From assembly GCA_016788115.1 (NCBI GenBank), contig JAEURR010000005.1:186001-250000 (forward strand): a stretch of DNA of 64,000 bases, in the 5' to 3' direction. The notes beneath the pieces are model-generated. The model did not search any database, had not been told where the DNA came from, and worked only from the letters and a program-made list of their open reading frames with translations. The position numbers and the translations under genes are program-made. Origin of the DNA: Chthonomonas sp. GTDB lineage: Bacteria; Armatimonadota; Fimbriimonadia; Fimbriimonadales; Fimbriimonadaceae. This document shows positions 35,270-44,502 of this stretch, one piece after another (position 1 is the first letter of the stretch; the number at the start of each line of letters is the position of its first letter).

Positions 35270-36153
35270 AGTGGATCGGTGCACTGCTCCTAACTCTTGT
35301 ATTGGTCCTCGCCGGATGCGGTGGTGGAGGCGGAGGAGGCGGCACAACCTCTTTTGTCAACCTCACGGGCGTCGTGACTTACCTATCGACGGGCGCACCG
35401 CCTTCACCCCAAGCGACCATCCAGGCGGGAAGTCGCAGCACAAAGTCGAATGCCTCCGACGGGAGCTTTGTCATGTCGGCGGCGTCGGGCACCAGCAGCA
35501 TCGTCATCCTGTTCCAGGTTCCCGGTGGCGGTACTCAAACCATGACGTACACGTTTGCACCCGCGACGGGGGACCTCGATCTGGGTGAACTCTTTGTTGC
35601 TCCGGAGACGGTGACGGTCACCGGCAAGGCGTTGGCCGCCGCTGATTCTGCTCCCGTACCCGGCGCGACGGTCCGGTTCGCGGGCCGATCCACCACGACC
35701 GACAGTTCCGGTACCTACACGCTGACCGACGTCGCGTTCGACTCCACTGCTTTGGCCGCGTTCTTGTCGCTCGAAGGGACAGTGATCAAATCCGGCTTCT
35801 TCCCCGCGACGCTCTCCGCAAATGCGGGGCCGTCTTCGGGAGTCGTGACCATCGACGACATCTTCCTATCCGCGGATATCGGAGTCGAGCCTCCAGGAAC
35901 GCCGTCGACCGTGGACGGGACGGTCACCCCGGGTGTGGTGGGCGGGACCGGCACCGTTGTTCAGCTCGTGCATAGCGGCACGGTCATCCGATCGGTGACG
36001 GTCGGCAGCAACGGCAAGTTTGGTTTCTGGGTGCCGGTTGGCAGCTACATTCTGCGCGCGTCGAATAGCGCGTCGGGCAAGAGTTCTGGTGACGTCACCG
36101 TGGTGCTCACGAGCCCGACCGATGTCGTTCGACCCACGCTCACGCTGCAGTAG
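35266..36153 (+). CDS. Lipoprotein with carboxypeptidase-regulatory-like domains
   Basis: A 295-residue lipoprotein: signal peptide, lipobox LAGC and a run of eight glycines. Three beta-sandwich repeats can be seen, each starting with a strand such as LTGVVTYLSTGAPP, VTGKALAAADSAPVPGATV or VDGTVTPGVV and ending with a GSF/GTY/GKF turn. Paralogous in design to the lipoprotein at 31260. Coupled to the 901-residue protein gene by overlapping stop and start codons. Confidence 0.7.
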   Translation: MKWIGALLLTLVLVLAGCGGGGGGGGTTSFVNLTGVVTYLSTGAPPSPQATIQAGSRSTKSNASDGSFVMSAASGTSSIVILFQVPGGGTQTMTYTFAPATGDLDLGELFVAPETVTVTGKALAAADSAPVPGATVRFAGRSTTTDSSGTYTLTDVAFDSTALAAFLSLEGTVIKSGFFPATLSANAGPSSGVVTIDDIFLSADIGVEPPGTPSTVDGTVTPGVVGGTGTVVQLVHSGTVIRSVTVGSNGKFGFWVPVGSYILRASNSASGKSSGDVTVVLTSPTDVVRPTLTLQ

Positions 36154-36156
36154 ACT
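36151..36156 (+). promoter_or_regulatory. -10 box TAGACT ahead of the LptA-like gene
   Basis: TAGACT overlaps the TAG stop of the preceding gene and ends eight bases before the next ATG. It may give the LptA-like gene its own short-leader transcript inside the operon. Confidence 0.35.
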
Positions 36157-36164
36157 GGCGAAGC

Positions 36165-37574
36165 ATGCAGACGAACAAGCGAAAATCCTCGATAGGCTGG
36201 ACCCTCGGTCTGGGCTTGGTGGCTGCGACTGTTTACTTCGGCGGACCTGCGCTGCTGAAGTTCGCCAAGAGCGACACGCTCAGCGCCTATCGCAGCGGTA
36301 GCGGCGCGCTCGACCCCGACAAGTCCACGACGTTCCTGCGGGATGTCGATTTCAGCCATTACGATGGGGACCGACTCGTCACCCGCGGGCATGTACGCGA
36401 GATGGACATCACCCAATCTCGCGAGCGCGTGACCATGCGCGGCATCGACAAGGGCGAGTACCTGGGCGAGAAGAACCAAGTCATCCGCTTTGAGGCTCCG
36501 GTCGGCGTGTGGAACCAGATGGCCAAGATGCTTTCGCTCAGCCAAGGAGTGCGGCTATTCAGCGGTGACTTTGACCTCAAAACTGCTTCGGCACTGTTTG
36601 AGAGCTCGCGTGAGCTCCTGCGAATTCCGGGGCAGATCGCTGGGAAGTTCTTCAAAGGAGATCTGAAGGCGCAACGCCTGCTGTATCACATCCCCACCAA
36701 GACGTACCAACTGGGACCGGTCGAGTGGGTCGGCATGCTACAGGAGGACGACAAGTCGCTCAAGCGCACGCGCTGGACAATCAAGGCTGACGGCGCGACC
36801 CGCGGCGCGGGCGATACCGAAGTCTGGACGACCGCCCAGGCCACGGACGGGGATGTCATTGTCCGCGCGGACCGAATCGAGCGCAACGTGAAGACGGATG
36901 TGCTCGTGGCGACCGGAAACGTCCGCTACTACAGCCGCGAGACGAACATGACCTGCAAGAAGGCGACCGTGTACCGCAAGCAGAAGCGCGCGGTGTTGGA
37001 AGGGGAGGTCAGCATGCTGGTCAAACCCCAGGACGCCCAGAAGCTTGAGGTCGTCGAGATCCCGCCCCTGCGCCCCATCGTGCCGGACTCGATAGCTAGC
37101 AGTCGTCCCTCAGCGGCGCGTACGGAAGAAGAACGAACTGCGGATGATGAGGTTCGTAGCGGATCGAACCGCCGCAAGTATCCAATCCAGATTTACGCCT
37201 CTAAGGTCGACTACAACTACGCTCGCGGCAGTCGACGCGCGGTCATCACGGGCTCGCCGCAGGCGCGACAAGAGCTGCCCGGCGGGCGGTGGCGGGCGGC
37301 CTGGTGCTCGGAAGCCATCTACGACCGCGAACGCGAGACGCTCGAGATGAAGAGCGGTGACCAACGGGTGCGGATCAAGACCTCGTTGGGGGACGACCTC
37401 ACCGCCTCGTGGTTCAAAGTCAGTACGCGCGACGGCGACGATAGCTACGAAGCCAAGAGCTTGGCCGGAGAAGTATCGGTTGAGGACGAGGATTTACAGG
37501 ATTCCCCTCCCGCGACTGAGCCCCCACCAGCAGACGGGACTACGCCACGGCTGCGGGGCCCCATCGGTCGTTAA
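36165..37574 (+). CDS. LptA/LptC-like protein, probable lipopolysaccharide transport component
   Basis: A 469-residue protein with one N-terminal membrane helix (about 10-30), as in LptC. Then come OstA/LptA-type beta-jellyroll repeats: DVDFSHYDGDRLVTRGHVREMD, in part, VRADRIERNVKTDVLVATGNVRYYSRE near 230-260 (the hallmark strand pair with GNV), and KVDYNYARGSRRAVITGSPQARQE near 345. The C-terminal 30 residues are Pro- and acid-rich. It would help move lipopolysaccharide or a similar lipid across the periplasm. It lies 27 bases before metG. Confidence 0.75.
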   Translation: MQTNKRKSSIGWTLGLGLVAATVYFGGPALLKFAKSDTLSAYRSGSGALDPDKSTTFLRDVDFSHYDGDRLVTRGHVREMDITQSRERVTMRGIDKGEYLGEKNQVIRFEAPVGVWNQMAKMLSLSQGVRLFSGDFDLKTASALFESSRELLRIPGQIAGKFFKGDLKAQRLLYHIPTKTYQLGPVEWVGMLQEDDKSLKRTRWTIKADGATRGAGDTEVWTTAQATDGDVIVRADRIERNVKTDVLVATGNVRYYSRETNMTCKKATVYRKQKRAVLEGEVSMLVKPQDAQKLEVVEIPPLRPIVPDSIASSRPSAARTEEERTADDEVRSGSNRRKYPIQIYASKVDYNYARGSRRAVITGSPQARQELPGGRWRAAWCSEAIYDRERETLEMKSGDQRVRIKTSLGDDLTASWFKVSTRDGDDSYEAKSLAGEVSVEDEDLQDSPPATEPPPADGTTPRLRGPIGR

Positions 37575-37585
37575 GGCTCGACAAG

Positions 37586-37591
37586 TACAAT
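37586..37591 (+). promoter_or_regulatory. -10 box TACAAT of metG
   Basis: TACAAT ends ten bases before the metG ATG, giving a leader of about three bases. No T-box or other riboswitch can fit in the 27-base gap. Confidence 0.5.
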
Positions 37592-37601
37592 AGGGCGACT
37601 C

Positions 37602-39530
37602 ATGCCCAAGCAAACCTACATCACCACGCCGATCTACTACGTGAACAGCGTGCCGCACATTGGCACCACCCTCACGACTTTGGTGGCGGACATGTGTATG
37701 CGCTACGAACGGATGCGCGGCAACGAGGCGACGTACCTGACCGGAACCGACGAGAATGGCCCGAAGGTGATGGAAGCGGCGATCAAGAGCGGTCGCGATC
37801 CCATGGAATTCGTCACCGAGATTTCGGACCGGTTCCGCGAGACCTTCACCGCGATGAACATGCAGTACGACCGCTTCGTACGCACCACCGACGAGCACCA
37901 TAAGCGTGCGGTGCACCTGTTCTTCAACACGTTGCGCGAGCGCGGCCATGTGTACGAGGGCACCTACGAAGGTTGGTACGACGTCAGCAGCGAGACCTTC
38001 TACAAAGAAGCCGACATCGTGGACGGAAAAAGCCCGGATGGCAACCCGGTCCAGTGGGTGAGCGAAAAGAACTGGTTCTTCCGGCTTTCCGCATTTGGCG
38101 ACCAGTTGCTTGAGCACATCGAGGCGAATCCCAAGTTCTTGCTACCGGAATCACGCCGCAACGAAGTCGTCGCGTACATCAAACAAGGGCTACGCGACAT
38201 GGCGATCAGCCGCAAGATCAGCGGATGGGGCATCCCGGTTCCAGGCGAAGAAGAGCAGGTGTTCTACGTTTGGTTCGATGCGCTGATCAGTTACATCAGC
38301 GGCACCGGTTGGCCCGATAACGGATGGGAGGCCCTGTGGCCCGCCGAGATCCACTGGATGGCCAAAGAGATCTTCACCCGATTCCACGCAACCTTTTGGC
38401 CCGCGATGCTGATGGCGATGGATTTGCCTCTGCCCAAGACAATTATCGCGCACGGCTGGTTTGTGTTCGGCGACCAGAAGATGAGCAAATCGCTGGGCAA
38501 CATCATTGCACCGTTAGAGCTCGTTGAGGAGATCAAGGCTAAAACTGGAGCTGAGCACGCGATGGCGGTCGATGCCGTTCGCTTCTCGCTCGCCCGGCTG
38601 CTTCCCTACGACGGCGACACGAACTACACCCGCGCCGAAGTCGACAAACACTACAACTCGGACCTTGCCAACGACTTGGGCAATGCGCTGAACCGCAGCT
38701 TGTCGATGGCGCACAAGTTCGCAGGCGGAGTGGTGCCCGAAGCACCGATCGAATCGGAGATGGTCGCCGCCGTCCGGACCGCGGTCACTGACTTTGACGC
38801 GGCGATGGACATCTTGCACATCGACCACGCGACCGAAGCCGCGCTGGGGCTCGTCCGATTCCTGAACAAATACATCGACACCCGGGCGCCTTGGGCGCTT
38901 GCCAAGAGCGAAGACCCAGCGTTGGGCGGAGTCCTGCGCTCCATGCTTTTTGCCCTACGCGCCGCGGAAGGCATGCTCCGCCCGATCATGCCTTGGGCCG
39001 CCGACGCCATTGCCCAGCAGTTGGGGCTGCCTCCACTGGTCCGCTGGAGCGACATCGGTACTGAGGGGACCATCCCTGGTGGCACCCAGCTCGGCACCCC
39101 TACACCCCTTTTCCCCCGTATCGACCCCAAGAAACAAGAAGCCATGGAAACACCTGCTGCACCCGCCGCCCCTGTCGACGCCGCTCCCATCGAGCAAACC
39201 GCCGAGCCGATCACGATCCAGGACTTTATGAAGGTCCAACTGCGAGTTGGCCGCGTGCTCGAAGCGGAGACGCTGGAGAAGAGCGACAAGCTCGTGAAGC
39301 TCCAAGTCCTGATTGGCACGGAGAAGCGTCAGATTCTGGCCGGGATTCGCAAATCGTACAATCCACTGGACCTCGTCGGACGGCAGGTGATCGTGGTCGC
39401 GAACCTCAAGCCAGCGAAGTTGATGGGCCACGAGAGCCAAGGCATGATTTTGGCGGCGGACGGTCCCGATGGTCAGGCAATCCTTCTCCAGCCAGAGCAA
39501 GAAGCGCCCGAAGGCACGAGCGTCCACTAG
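37602..39530 (+). CDS. metG: Methionyl-tRNA synthetase with C-terminal tRNA-binding domain
   Basis: A 642-residue class I synthetase. The Rossmann core has the HIGH-box variant HIGT at 19-22 and KMSKS at 293-297. No zinc-knuckle cysteines are present, so it is of the zinc-free type. The anticodon-binding helical domain runs to about 520, then a Pro/Ala linker, then a C-terminal EMAP/Trbp111-like domain (about 540-642, FMKVQLRVGRVLEAE). The last His of HIGH helps bind the adenylate, so Thr in this place is unusual. A terminator shared with pilQ follows. Confidence 0.96.
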   Translation: MPKQTYITTPIYYVNSVPHIGTTLTTLVADMCMRYERMRGNEATYLTGTDENGPKVMEAAIKSGRDPMEFVTEISDRFRETFTAMNMQYDRFVRTTDEHHKRAVHLFFNTLRERGHVYEGTYEGWYDVSSETFYKEADIVDGKSPDGNPVQWVSEKNWFFRLSAFGDQLLEHIEANPKFLLPESRRNEVVAYIKQGLRDMAISRKISGWGIPVPGEEEQVFYVWFDALISYISGTGWPDNGWEALWPAEIHWMAKEIFTRFHATFWPAMLMAMDLPLPKTIIAHGWFVFGDQKMSKSLGNIIAPLELVEEIKAKTGAEHAMAVDAVRFSLARLLPYDGDTNYTRAEVDKHYNSDLANDLGNALNRSLSMAHKFAGGVVPEAPIESEMVAAVRTAVTDFDAAMDILHIDHATEAALGLVRFLNKYIDTRAPWALAKSEDPALGGVLRSMLFALRAAEGMLRPIMPWAADAIAQQLGLPPLVRWSDIGTEGTIPGGTQLGTPTPLFPRIDPKKQEAMETPAAPAAPVDAAPIEQTAEPITIQDFMKVQLRVGRVLEAETLEKSDKLVKLQVLIGTEKRQILAGIRKSYNPLDLVGRQVIVVANLKPAKLMGHESQGMILAADGPDGQAILLQPEQEAPEGTSVH

Positions 39531-39543
39531 GCAACCAAAAACC

Positions 39544-39577
39544 AACGTGGGCCACCCTTTGCAGGGTAGCCCACGTT
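39544..39577. terminator. Bidirectional terminator between metG and pilQ
   Basis: Stem AACGTGGGC / GCCCACGTT with inner CCCT / AGGG and loop TTGC, between convergent genes. TCTGTTGTT follows on the plus strand, and an A-rich stretch (AACCAAAAACC) precedes it, giving a U-rich tail on the minus strand. Confidence 0.85.
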
Positions 39578-39599
39578 CTGTTGTTAGCCGCGCAGCTCC

Positions 39600-42287
39600 T
39601 TACTTTTTCTTGTGCGGGTCGGGGAAACGCTCGGTCGGAGCCGGACCGTTTCGCTCGACATTGGCTCGCGGCATCGCAGCGTCGTCTCGTGCGCCCTTAC
39701 CCACCACCTTGGCGGTGATGAAGAACACGATCTCCGTTCGTTGGCGCGAAGTATCCGTGCGCGAGAAGAGCTTGCCGATGATCGGGATGTCCTTCAGGAT
39801 CGGGATACCGCTGACTTCTCGGCGATCTTCATCGCGGATGAGGCCGCCAAGAGCAATCGTCTCGCCGTCGTCCATCATCACATTGCTCTGAGCGATGCGC
39901 TCGCTGGTCTGCGGGAGCTGACCACCACCGGGAACCGGGGTGAAGCCGCGCAGGTAACTAACGACCGGACGGAGATCCATGAAGATGCGATTGTCTGCAC
40001 CGATCCTCGGGAGGATCGAGCAGCGCACGCCGACTCGGACCGAATTGGTCGTGACGGTGACGCCGTTCTGCGAAGACTGAATCGACTCGATGTAGCGGAT
40101 GACGTCGCCGACGAAGTACTCCGTTTCGCGACCGTCGGTCGCGAGGAAGTTCGGGCGGGCGATCAGGCTGCGGTTGCCGTTCAGCGCATCGAGGGTCCCG
40201 AGTACCGAGTACTTGTCCACTCCGCTCGTACCAGCCGAGATTGCGCCTGGGGATCCCGCGGAGAGGCCCGGATTCTGATTCAAGCGAACCAGGTTCACCA
40301 CACCACCCGTCAAGATGCTCCAGTCAAGACCGACCTTTAGGGCCTCTTCCTTGCTCATCTCCATGACTCGCAGGTCGATCGCGACTTGCTTGGGCTCGAT
40401 GTCGAGCTTGTCCAGCAGCGCTTTCGCTCGGTCCAGCTGGCTCTTGTTCCCTCGCAGGAACAGTCGCATGGGCTTTGCGACACGCTCCGTGTCACTGAAC
40501 GGGAGAGTGATGCCCTCGACGTCGGCCTTTTCCGTCTTCACGCCGACTTCTTGAACCTTTGGTCCCTCGGTCGATTCGCTGACGTTCTCGTTGCCACTTT
40601 CCGAACTCGACTTCGTCGACTTCTTGGGAGGGGCTTCGTAGATACGCGGCTGGCTAACCGCTCCAGGCGGAATATCCACTCGGATACCAGGGATCGCAGA
40701 CATCAGCTGATCACGCAATGACCGCGGCTCCGAGAACCGGATGTCGTAGATGATGGAATCGTCCGACGCACCGTCAAACTCCTCAAGGAGCTTCTTGGCG
40801 CGCAGTACTTCTTCCTTCCGGCCGACCATGATGATCGCCTGTCGCTCGCTGCCGAGCGGCGAGGGGTACATCTCAATGTTCTGGAACGCACTGGCTTTCA
40901 GGTTGCGGACCGTATCCAGCAGGTTCTTCGCCGGCATGGACTCCGACGTGATCAGGTACGTCTCCTGAACCATGTCGGCGTTCTCAGAGATCGGTACACC
41001 CTTCACCGCACAGATCTGTTTGTCGATGCTGTGGATCAGGGGCTCAGTTCGGTCGAGAACCGCTGTTGGGCCGACCAGAATCACGTAGAGCGTGCTAAAG
41101 GTCTTGGGTACGGAAGTACCCTTCGGATCAGGCTTGCCGTCAGGACCGGCCGCAGGAGTTGCCTTTTCACCGTCGTCATCACCCGCAAGCAAGATGTCAT
41201 ATCCACCGCCTGCGGTTTCCGCTGGGAAGGCCCGCATGACTGCCGAGCGAATCTGTGCCGGCTCGCCACTGTAGATGGGGACCAGTCGAGTCTCTGAAGG
41301 TGTGTTGGCCGTCTTACTGACCGCCTTCAGGAGATCGTTGAACTTGTCCTTCTGGGCAACGACGTAGGTTCGGCCCACCAATGCATATCGCAAGTCGGCC
41401 ATCGCGGTGACGATGTCCAGTGCCTGCTCGGTGGTGACGTTGCTGAGCTTGACGGTGAGGTTGCCCTTGATGTCCGGCGCGGTGACGATGTTCGCCCCCG
41501 ACTGCAAGGCAAGCGCCTTCAGCACGAGCGAGACATCGGTGTTCACGAAGTCGATCGAGACATTGCTCGCCGATCGAACCGCAAAGACTCCCGCATCAGT
41601 TCCCGGGTTAGAGGCTTTCACCACGGGCTTCGACGTGTCTTTGGGATTCGGCTTGTCGGCCGGTTTCGGTGCGGGTTTCTTCTCTGTGGGGTCGGTGAAA
41701 GCGTCGGCGATCACCCCGTCCATCGGCTGATCGACCTGCGGCTTGTCCAGCGGATCGATAATCGACGGGAGGCGTCCGTCTCCGCCATTTGAGTTCTTCG
41801 GCTCGACGGGATTCAGCACCGGAGTGCGTCCGTCGCCCGATCCGGCAGTCACGCCAGCGGCTTCGAGGAACGCGTCCTTCGGACTCGGCACCTTGCCCGC
41901 AGCGGCGGTACCGATCAAAACATCAACGCCGCCTTCGACAGGCGTAACGGTAGGCGTGATCGCGGAGTCCATGCGGAAGTGGACACGCACGCGTGGCGGG
42001 CGAGCACTGAACCAACCGGTTTGCACCGTGGTCACTCCGGCCGTATCGACGCGCAGCAGCTTAACCGCGGAGCCCAACGAGGCGGCAAACTCCAAAATGA
42101 ACGAGCGCCCGCTGTTTACGCGAAGCTGCTTCGGCTCACCCAGTTCAGTGCCACGAATGGCTACCTTGAGGGATGTACCGACCTTTTCAAACGTTACTGC
42201 GTCCAACTTAGGGGCTGCCTGAGCGGCCGCCACGAGTGCGACCAAACTCAGGGTTAATCCCCATCGAGATCTAATTAGTCTTTCCAG
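39600..42287 (-). CDS. pilQ: Type IV pilus secretin PilQ
   Basis: An outer membrane secretin of about 895 residues through which the pilus passes. After a signal peptide come an AMIN-type peptidoglycan-binding domain (about 30-125), an STN/N0 domain (VSIDFVNTDVSLVLKALALQ region), two N1/NolW-type domains (one carrying a Ser/Lys/Glu-rich insert) and the secretin barrel with the end motif ILKDIPIIGKLF. No ATG, GTG or early TTG serves the signal peptide. AGGAGG at 42293-42298 points to a CTG five bases further on, giving LERLIRSRWGLTLSLVALV. A TTG at 42245 would cut the signal peptide. Overlaps the preceding gene by 17 bases. Confidence 0.93.
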   Translation of the reverse strand: MERLIRSRWGLTLSLVALVAAAQAAPKLDAVTFEKVGTSLKVAIRGTELGEPKQLRVNSGRSFILEFAASLGSAVKLLRVDTAGVTTVQTGWFSARPPRVRVHFRMDSAITPTVTPVEGGVDVLIGTAAAGKVPSPKDAFLEAAGVTAGSGDGRTPVLNPVEPKNSNGGDGRLPSIIDPLDKPQVDQPMDGVIADAFTDPTEKKPAPKPADKPNPKDTSKPVVKASNPGTDAGVFAVRSASNVSIDFVNTDVSLVLKALALQSGANIVTAPDIKGNLTVKLSNVTTEQALDIVTAMADLRYALVGRTYVVAQKDKFNDLLKAVSKTANTPSETRLVPIYSGEPAQIRSAVMRAFPAETAGGGYDILLAGDDDGEKATPAAGPDGKPDPKGTSVPKTFSTLYVILVGPTAVLDRTEPLIHSIDKQICAVKGVPISENADMVQETYLITSESMPAKNLLDTVRNLKASAFQNIEMYPSPLGSERQAIIMVGRKEEVLRAKKLLEEFDGASDDSIIYDIRFSEPRSLRDQLMSAIPGIRVDIPPGAVSQPRIYEAPPKKSTKSSSESGNENVSESTEGPKVQEVGVKTEKADVEGITLPFSDTERVAKPMRLFLRGNKSQLDRAKALLDKLDIEPKQVAIDLRVMEMSKEEALKVGLDWSILTGGVVNLVRLNQNPGLSAGSPGAISAGTSGVDKYSVLGTLDALNGNRSLIARPNFLATDGRETEYFVGDVIRYIESIQSSQNGVTVTTNSVRVGVRCSILPRIGADNRIFMDLRPVVSYLRGFTPVPGGGQLPQTSERIAQSNVMMDDGETIALGGLIRDEDRREVSGIPILKDIPIIGKLFSRTDTSRQRTEIVFFITAKVVGKGARDDAAMPRANVERNGPAPTERFPDPHKKK

Positions 42288-43164
42288 AACCGCCTCCTAT
42301 CCGTAGTGTCACTTTCTTGCCCTTGTGCTCGACAACGACGCGATCACCCCGAATAGCTACGATCTTGCCTCCGCCTAGTTCACCGCCTAGTCGGACCATG
42401 CGCTGACTGCCCGAGTCGTCCTGAAGGATCGCGAGCGGACTCGTACCCTGGACAACCCCCATCAGGCTGTACGCATATTCATCTGGGACTCGAAGGGGCG
42501 TGCTAGGTGCGAGCTTGGGGCCGCCAGCTTTGGCCGTCGGCTGTCCCGTGATCGCGCCGCCTGGAACCACCGGAGGTAGACCCTCTAACCCCAGCGGTGG
42601 CAACGGCGCGGCACCCGCCGCCACGTTGCGCGCAATCTCCGCATTTCGTCCAGGTCCCTTCATCGTCGTTGGATTCGTATTCGGTTGTGTCACCGCAAGT
42701 GCCGGTTTATTGCCCTCGCGGGTTCGTTCCTTGTCTCGCGCTGGTGCAGGAACCGAAAACGGATCCCGTATGTCCAGCGGGGAAAGTGCTACATCACTCT
42801 TCAGTGACGATTCAACTCCCTGAGTAGTCGCGACATTCTGCGCGGTATCCGCATCTGTGGTCCCTAGGGTTCCGGCTTCGTCCGTCCCGACATTGGTTGC
42901 GTTGTGGGGATTGATCCCTTCGTCAACCGCTTCGGGTGCGACCGGATTGGCAGCATTGTCCAGCGCGCCGTCCGAGCCGGCGATCGTCTTGGGCTCTTCC
43001 GAAGCCTTGACGTGATTGGCCTTGGACGACTTCGTCACCTTTTTCGTCGCCTTGGCGGCGGTCGAGGAACCGCTGCCCATGAACTGGAATGCGCCGATGC
43101 CAGCGAGTACCACAACCATGGCGCCGACGATGAGGACTTTCTTCTTGTCTGCAGGATTACTCAT
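42271..43164 (-). CDS. PilP-like pilus assembly protein
   Basis: A 297-residue protein with a short cytoplasmic N-terminus and one membrane helix (about 9-29), then a long low-complexity linker and a small C-terminal beta domain (about 220-297) with PDEYAYSLMGVVQG and LGGGKIVAIRGDRVVVEHKGKKVTL (in part). That C-terminal part fits the homology-region domain of PilP/GspC, which links the inner membrane complex to the secretin. Unlike PilP it has no lipobox. Position between pilO and pilQ supports the call. Confidence 0.75.
   Translation of the reverse strand: MSNPADKKKVLIVGAMVVVLAGIGAFQFMGSGSSTAAKATKKVTKSSKANHVKASEEPKTIAGSDGALDNAANPVAPEAVDEGINPHNATNVGTDEAGTLGTTDADTAQNVATTQGVESSLKSDVALSPLDIRDPFSVPAPARDKERTREGNKPALAVTQPNTNPTTMKGPGRNAEIARNVAAGAAPLPPLGLEGLPPVVPGGAITGQPTAKAGGPKLAPSTPLRVPDEYAYSLMGVVQGTSPLAILQDDSGSQRMVRLGGELGGGKIVAIRGDRVVVEHKGKKVTLRIGGGSGKTN
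42293..42298 (-). promoter_or_regulatory. Ribosome binding site AGGAGG deciding the pilQ start
   Basis: A full AGGAGG inside the end of the preceding gene, five bases before a CTG in the pilQ frame. It is too far from the first TTG (about 45 bases) to serve that codon. Confidence 0.6.
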
Positions 43165-43825
43165 TGTTCGTGTCCTCGTTGGTGGAATCGGATCGATCGT
43201 TGTCCTTCTCCGGGAAGGCGTACGCCTTCAGGGTCAGCGTCAACTCTAGCTGAGGCGAACCGTCTGGCCCGTACTTCTTCTCCGGACCGTTCAGCTCGTT
43301 CAGGCCGACTGTGTAGACCTCAACAATCTTGCTGAACTCTTGGAGTGAATTGATGAAATCGAGAATCGCGGGATAGAAACCCGTTGCATTCACTTCGATT
43401 TGCCACTCGTCATAAGGCTTCTTGGCAGGCTGCTTCTTCTTGGCCTTCTTCTTGTCTTCTTCCGAGGCATTGGGGTCAACCTTGACCTTCTTCTCTTCGA
43501 TGCGCTTCGGCTTGACACCGGTGATGGTCAAGCCCTTGGCGTTTCCAAGAGTTTCAAGCTCGGTGACAAGCGTCGGGATGTACGCGTTCTCTGCGACGTT
43601 CGCCTCAAGGTGATCGAGAAACTGCTGCGACTCTTCAACTTCGGTTCTGATCTTGAGCTGCTTCGCCGCGACATCATCCTCGTCTTGAATCTGCTTCTTG
43701 ATCTCGTCACGCTTGGACGCCGCGCTTCCACGCTCCGACATCAACCAATAGTTTGCGCCGCTGCCAGTGACAACCGCGACGGCTGCGAGAATCGCAAAGA
43801 CCTTCATTCGTTTGCTTGTGTTCAT
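43157..43825 (-). CDS. pilO: Type IV pilus inner membrane protein PilO
   Basis: A 222-residue protein with one membrane helix (about 8-29), a coiled coil (about 33-75) and a ferredoxin-like domain (about 80-205: VTELETLGNAKGLTITGVKP and VNATGFYPAILDFINSLQEF in part). A Lys-rich insertion, about residues 115-140, interrupts the domain. Forms the alignment complex with PilN. Starts inside the end of pilN (ATGA) and overlaps the next gene by eight bases. Confidence 0.85.
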   Translation of the reverse strand: MNTSKRMKVFAILAAVAVVTGSGANYWLMSERGSAASKRDEIKKQIQDEDDVAAKQLKIRTEVEESQQFLDHLEANVAENAYIPTLVTELETLGNAKGLTITGVKPKRIEEKKVKVDPNASEEDKKKAKKKQPAKKPYDEWQIEVNATGFYPAILDFINSLQEFSKIVEVYTVGLNELNGPEKKYGPDGSPQLELTLTLKAYAFPEKDNDRSDSTNEDTNNE

Positions 43826-44484
43826 GCCGATGCCTCCGCCTCCGATTTACGACGATCGCTAAATCCTGCCTTCTTCGTGCTCTTGGATTTCGGATCCTCT
43901 TCCAAGGTGCCAGCGACTCGGGCGATGATCTCGAAGCTCAAGACCTGGTGCTCCTGAACGCGGTCCATCTCGGTGTACTTCAGGTCCCACTTGTCCATGG
44001 CGCTGCACAACTGCAGTCGCTGCATGAACGAGCCAACACGGCCCTGAGAATTCTGGTCCGTGGTCTCACCCGCCATCGTCTTGCCCTTGATCGAAAACTG
44101 GACGCCCTCGTTCGACTTGCTCGACTTACTGCGGATGTCCGTCAACCACAGGCTCTCGGGCGTGCTCGTCGTCATATGCTTCAGGATCTCGGTCCACTTG
44201 CGGGTCATTTCCTGAGCGTTCTGCAACGTTTGCAGCCTTGGCTTGAGTTCGGCGAGGTCCTTCTCCATGACCGAAATGTCTTTCAACATCGGCTGGATCT
44301 TGGAGAGGTTCTTCTTGAGATCGGCGGTCTCCCCGTCGACCCCTTCCTTCGCGATAATTTGGAACCCCGCGAGGACGGTGAAGAGTGTGGTTGCACCGAC
44401 GAACCCGACAAAGGCGAATCTCGCTTTGCGTTCGTTCTGCTGCTGCAGCATTCGCTGCTCATGAATCAGATTGATGTACGGCAT
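43822..44484 (-). CDS. pilN: Type IV pilus inner membrane protein PilN
   Basis: A 220-residue protein. The N-terminus MPYINLIHEQRM is the conserved PilN peptide that docks in PilM (usual form INLLP). A membrane helix follows (about 24-45), then a coiled coil (about 55-95) and a ferredoxin-like domain with VGSFMQRLQLC. The C-terminal tail is Lys/Glu-rich. It lies 18 bases after pilM. Confidence 0.85.
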   Translation of the reverse strand: MPYINLIHEQRMLQQQNERKARFAFVGFVGATTLFTVLAGFQIIAKEGVDGETADLKKNLSKIQPMLKDISVMEKDLAELKPRLQTLQNAQEMTRKWTEILKHMTTSTPESLWLTDIRSKSSKSNEGVQFSIKGKTMAGETTDQNSQGRVGSFMQRLQLCSAMDKWDLKYTEMDRVQEHQVLSFEIIARVAGTLEEDPKSKSTKKAGFSDRRKSEAEASA

Positions 44485-44502
44485 GGCGTTTCCCTGCGCA
44501 CC

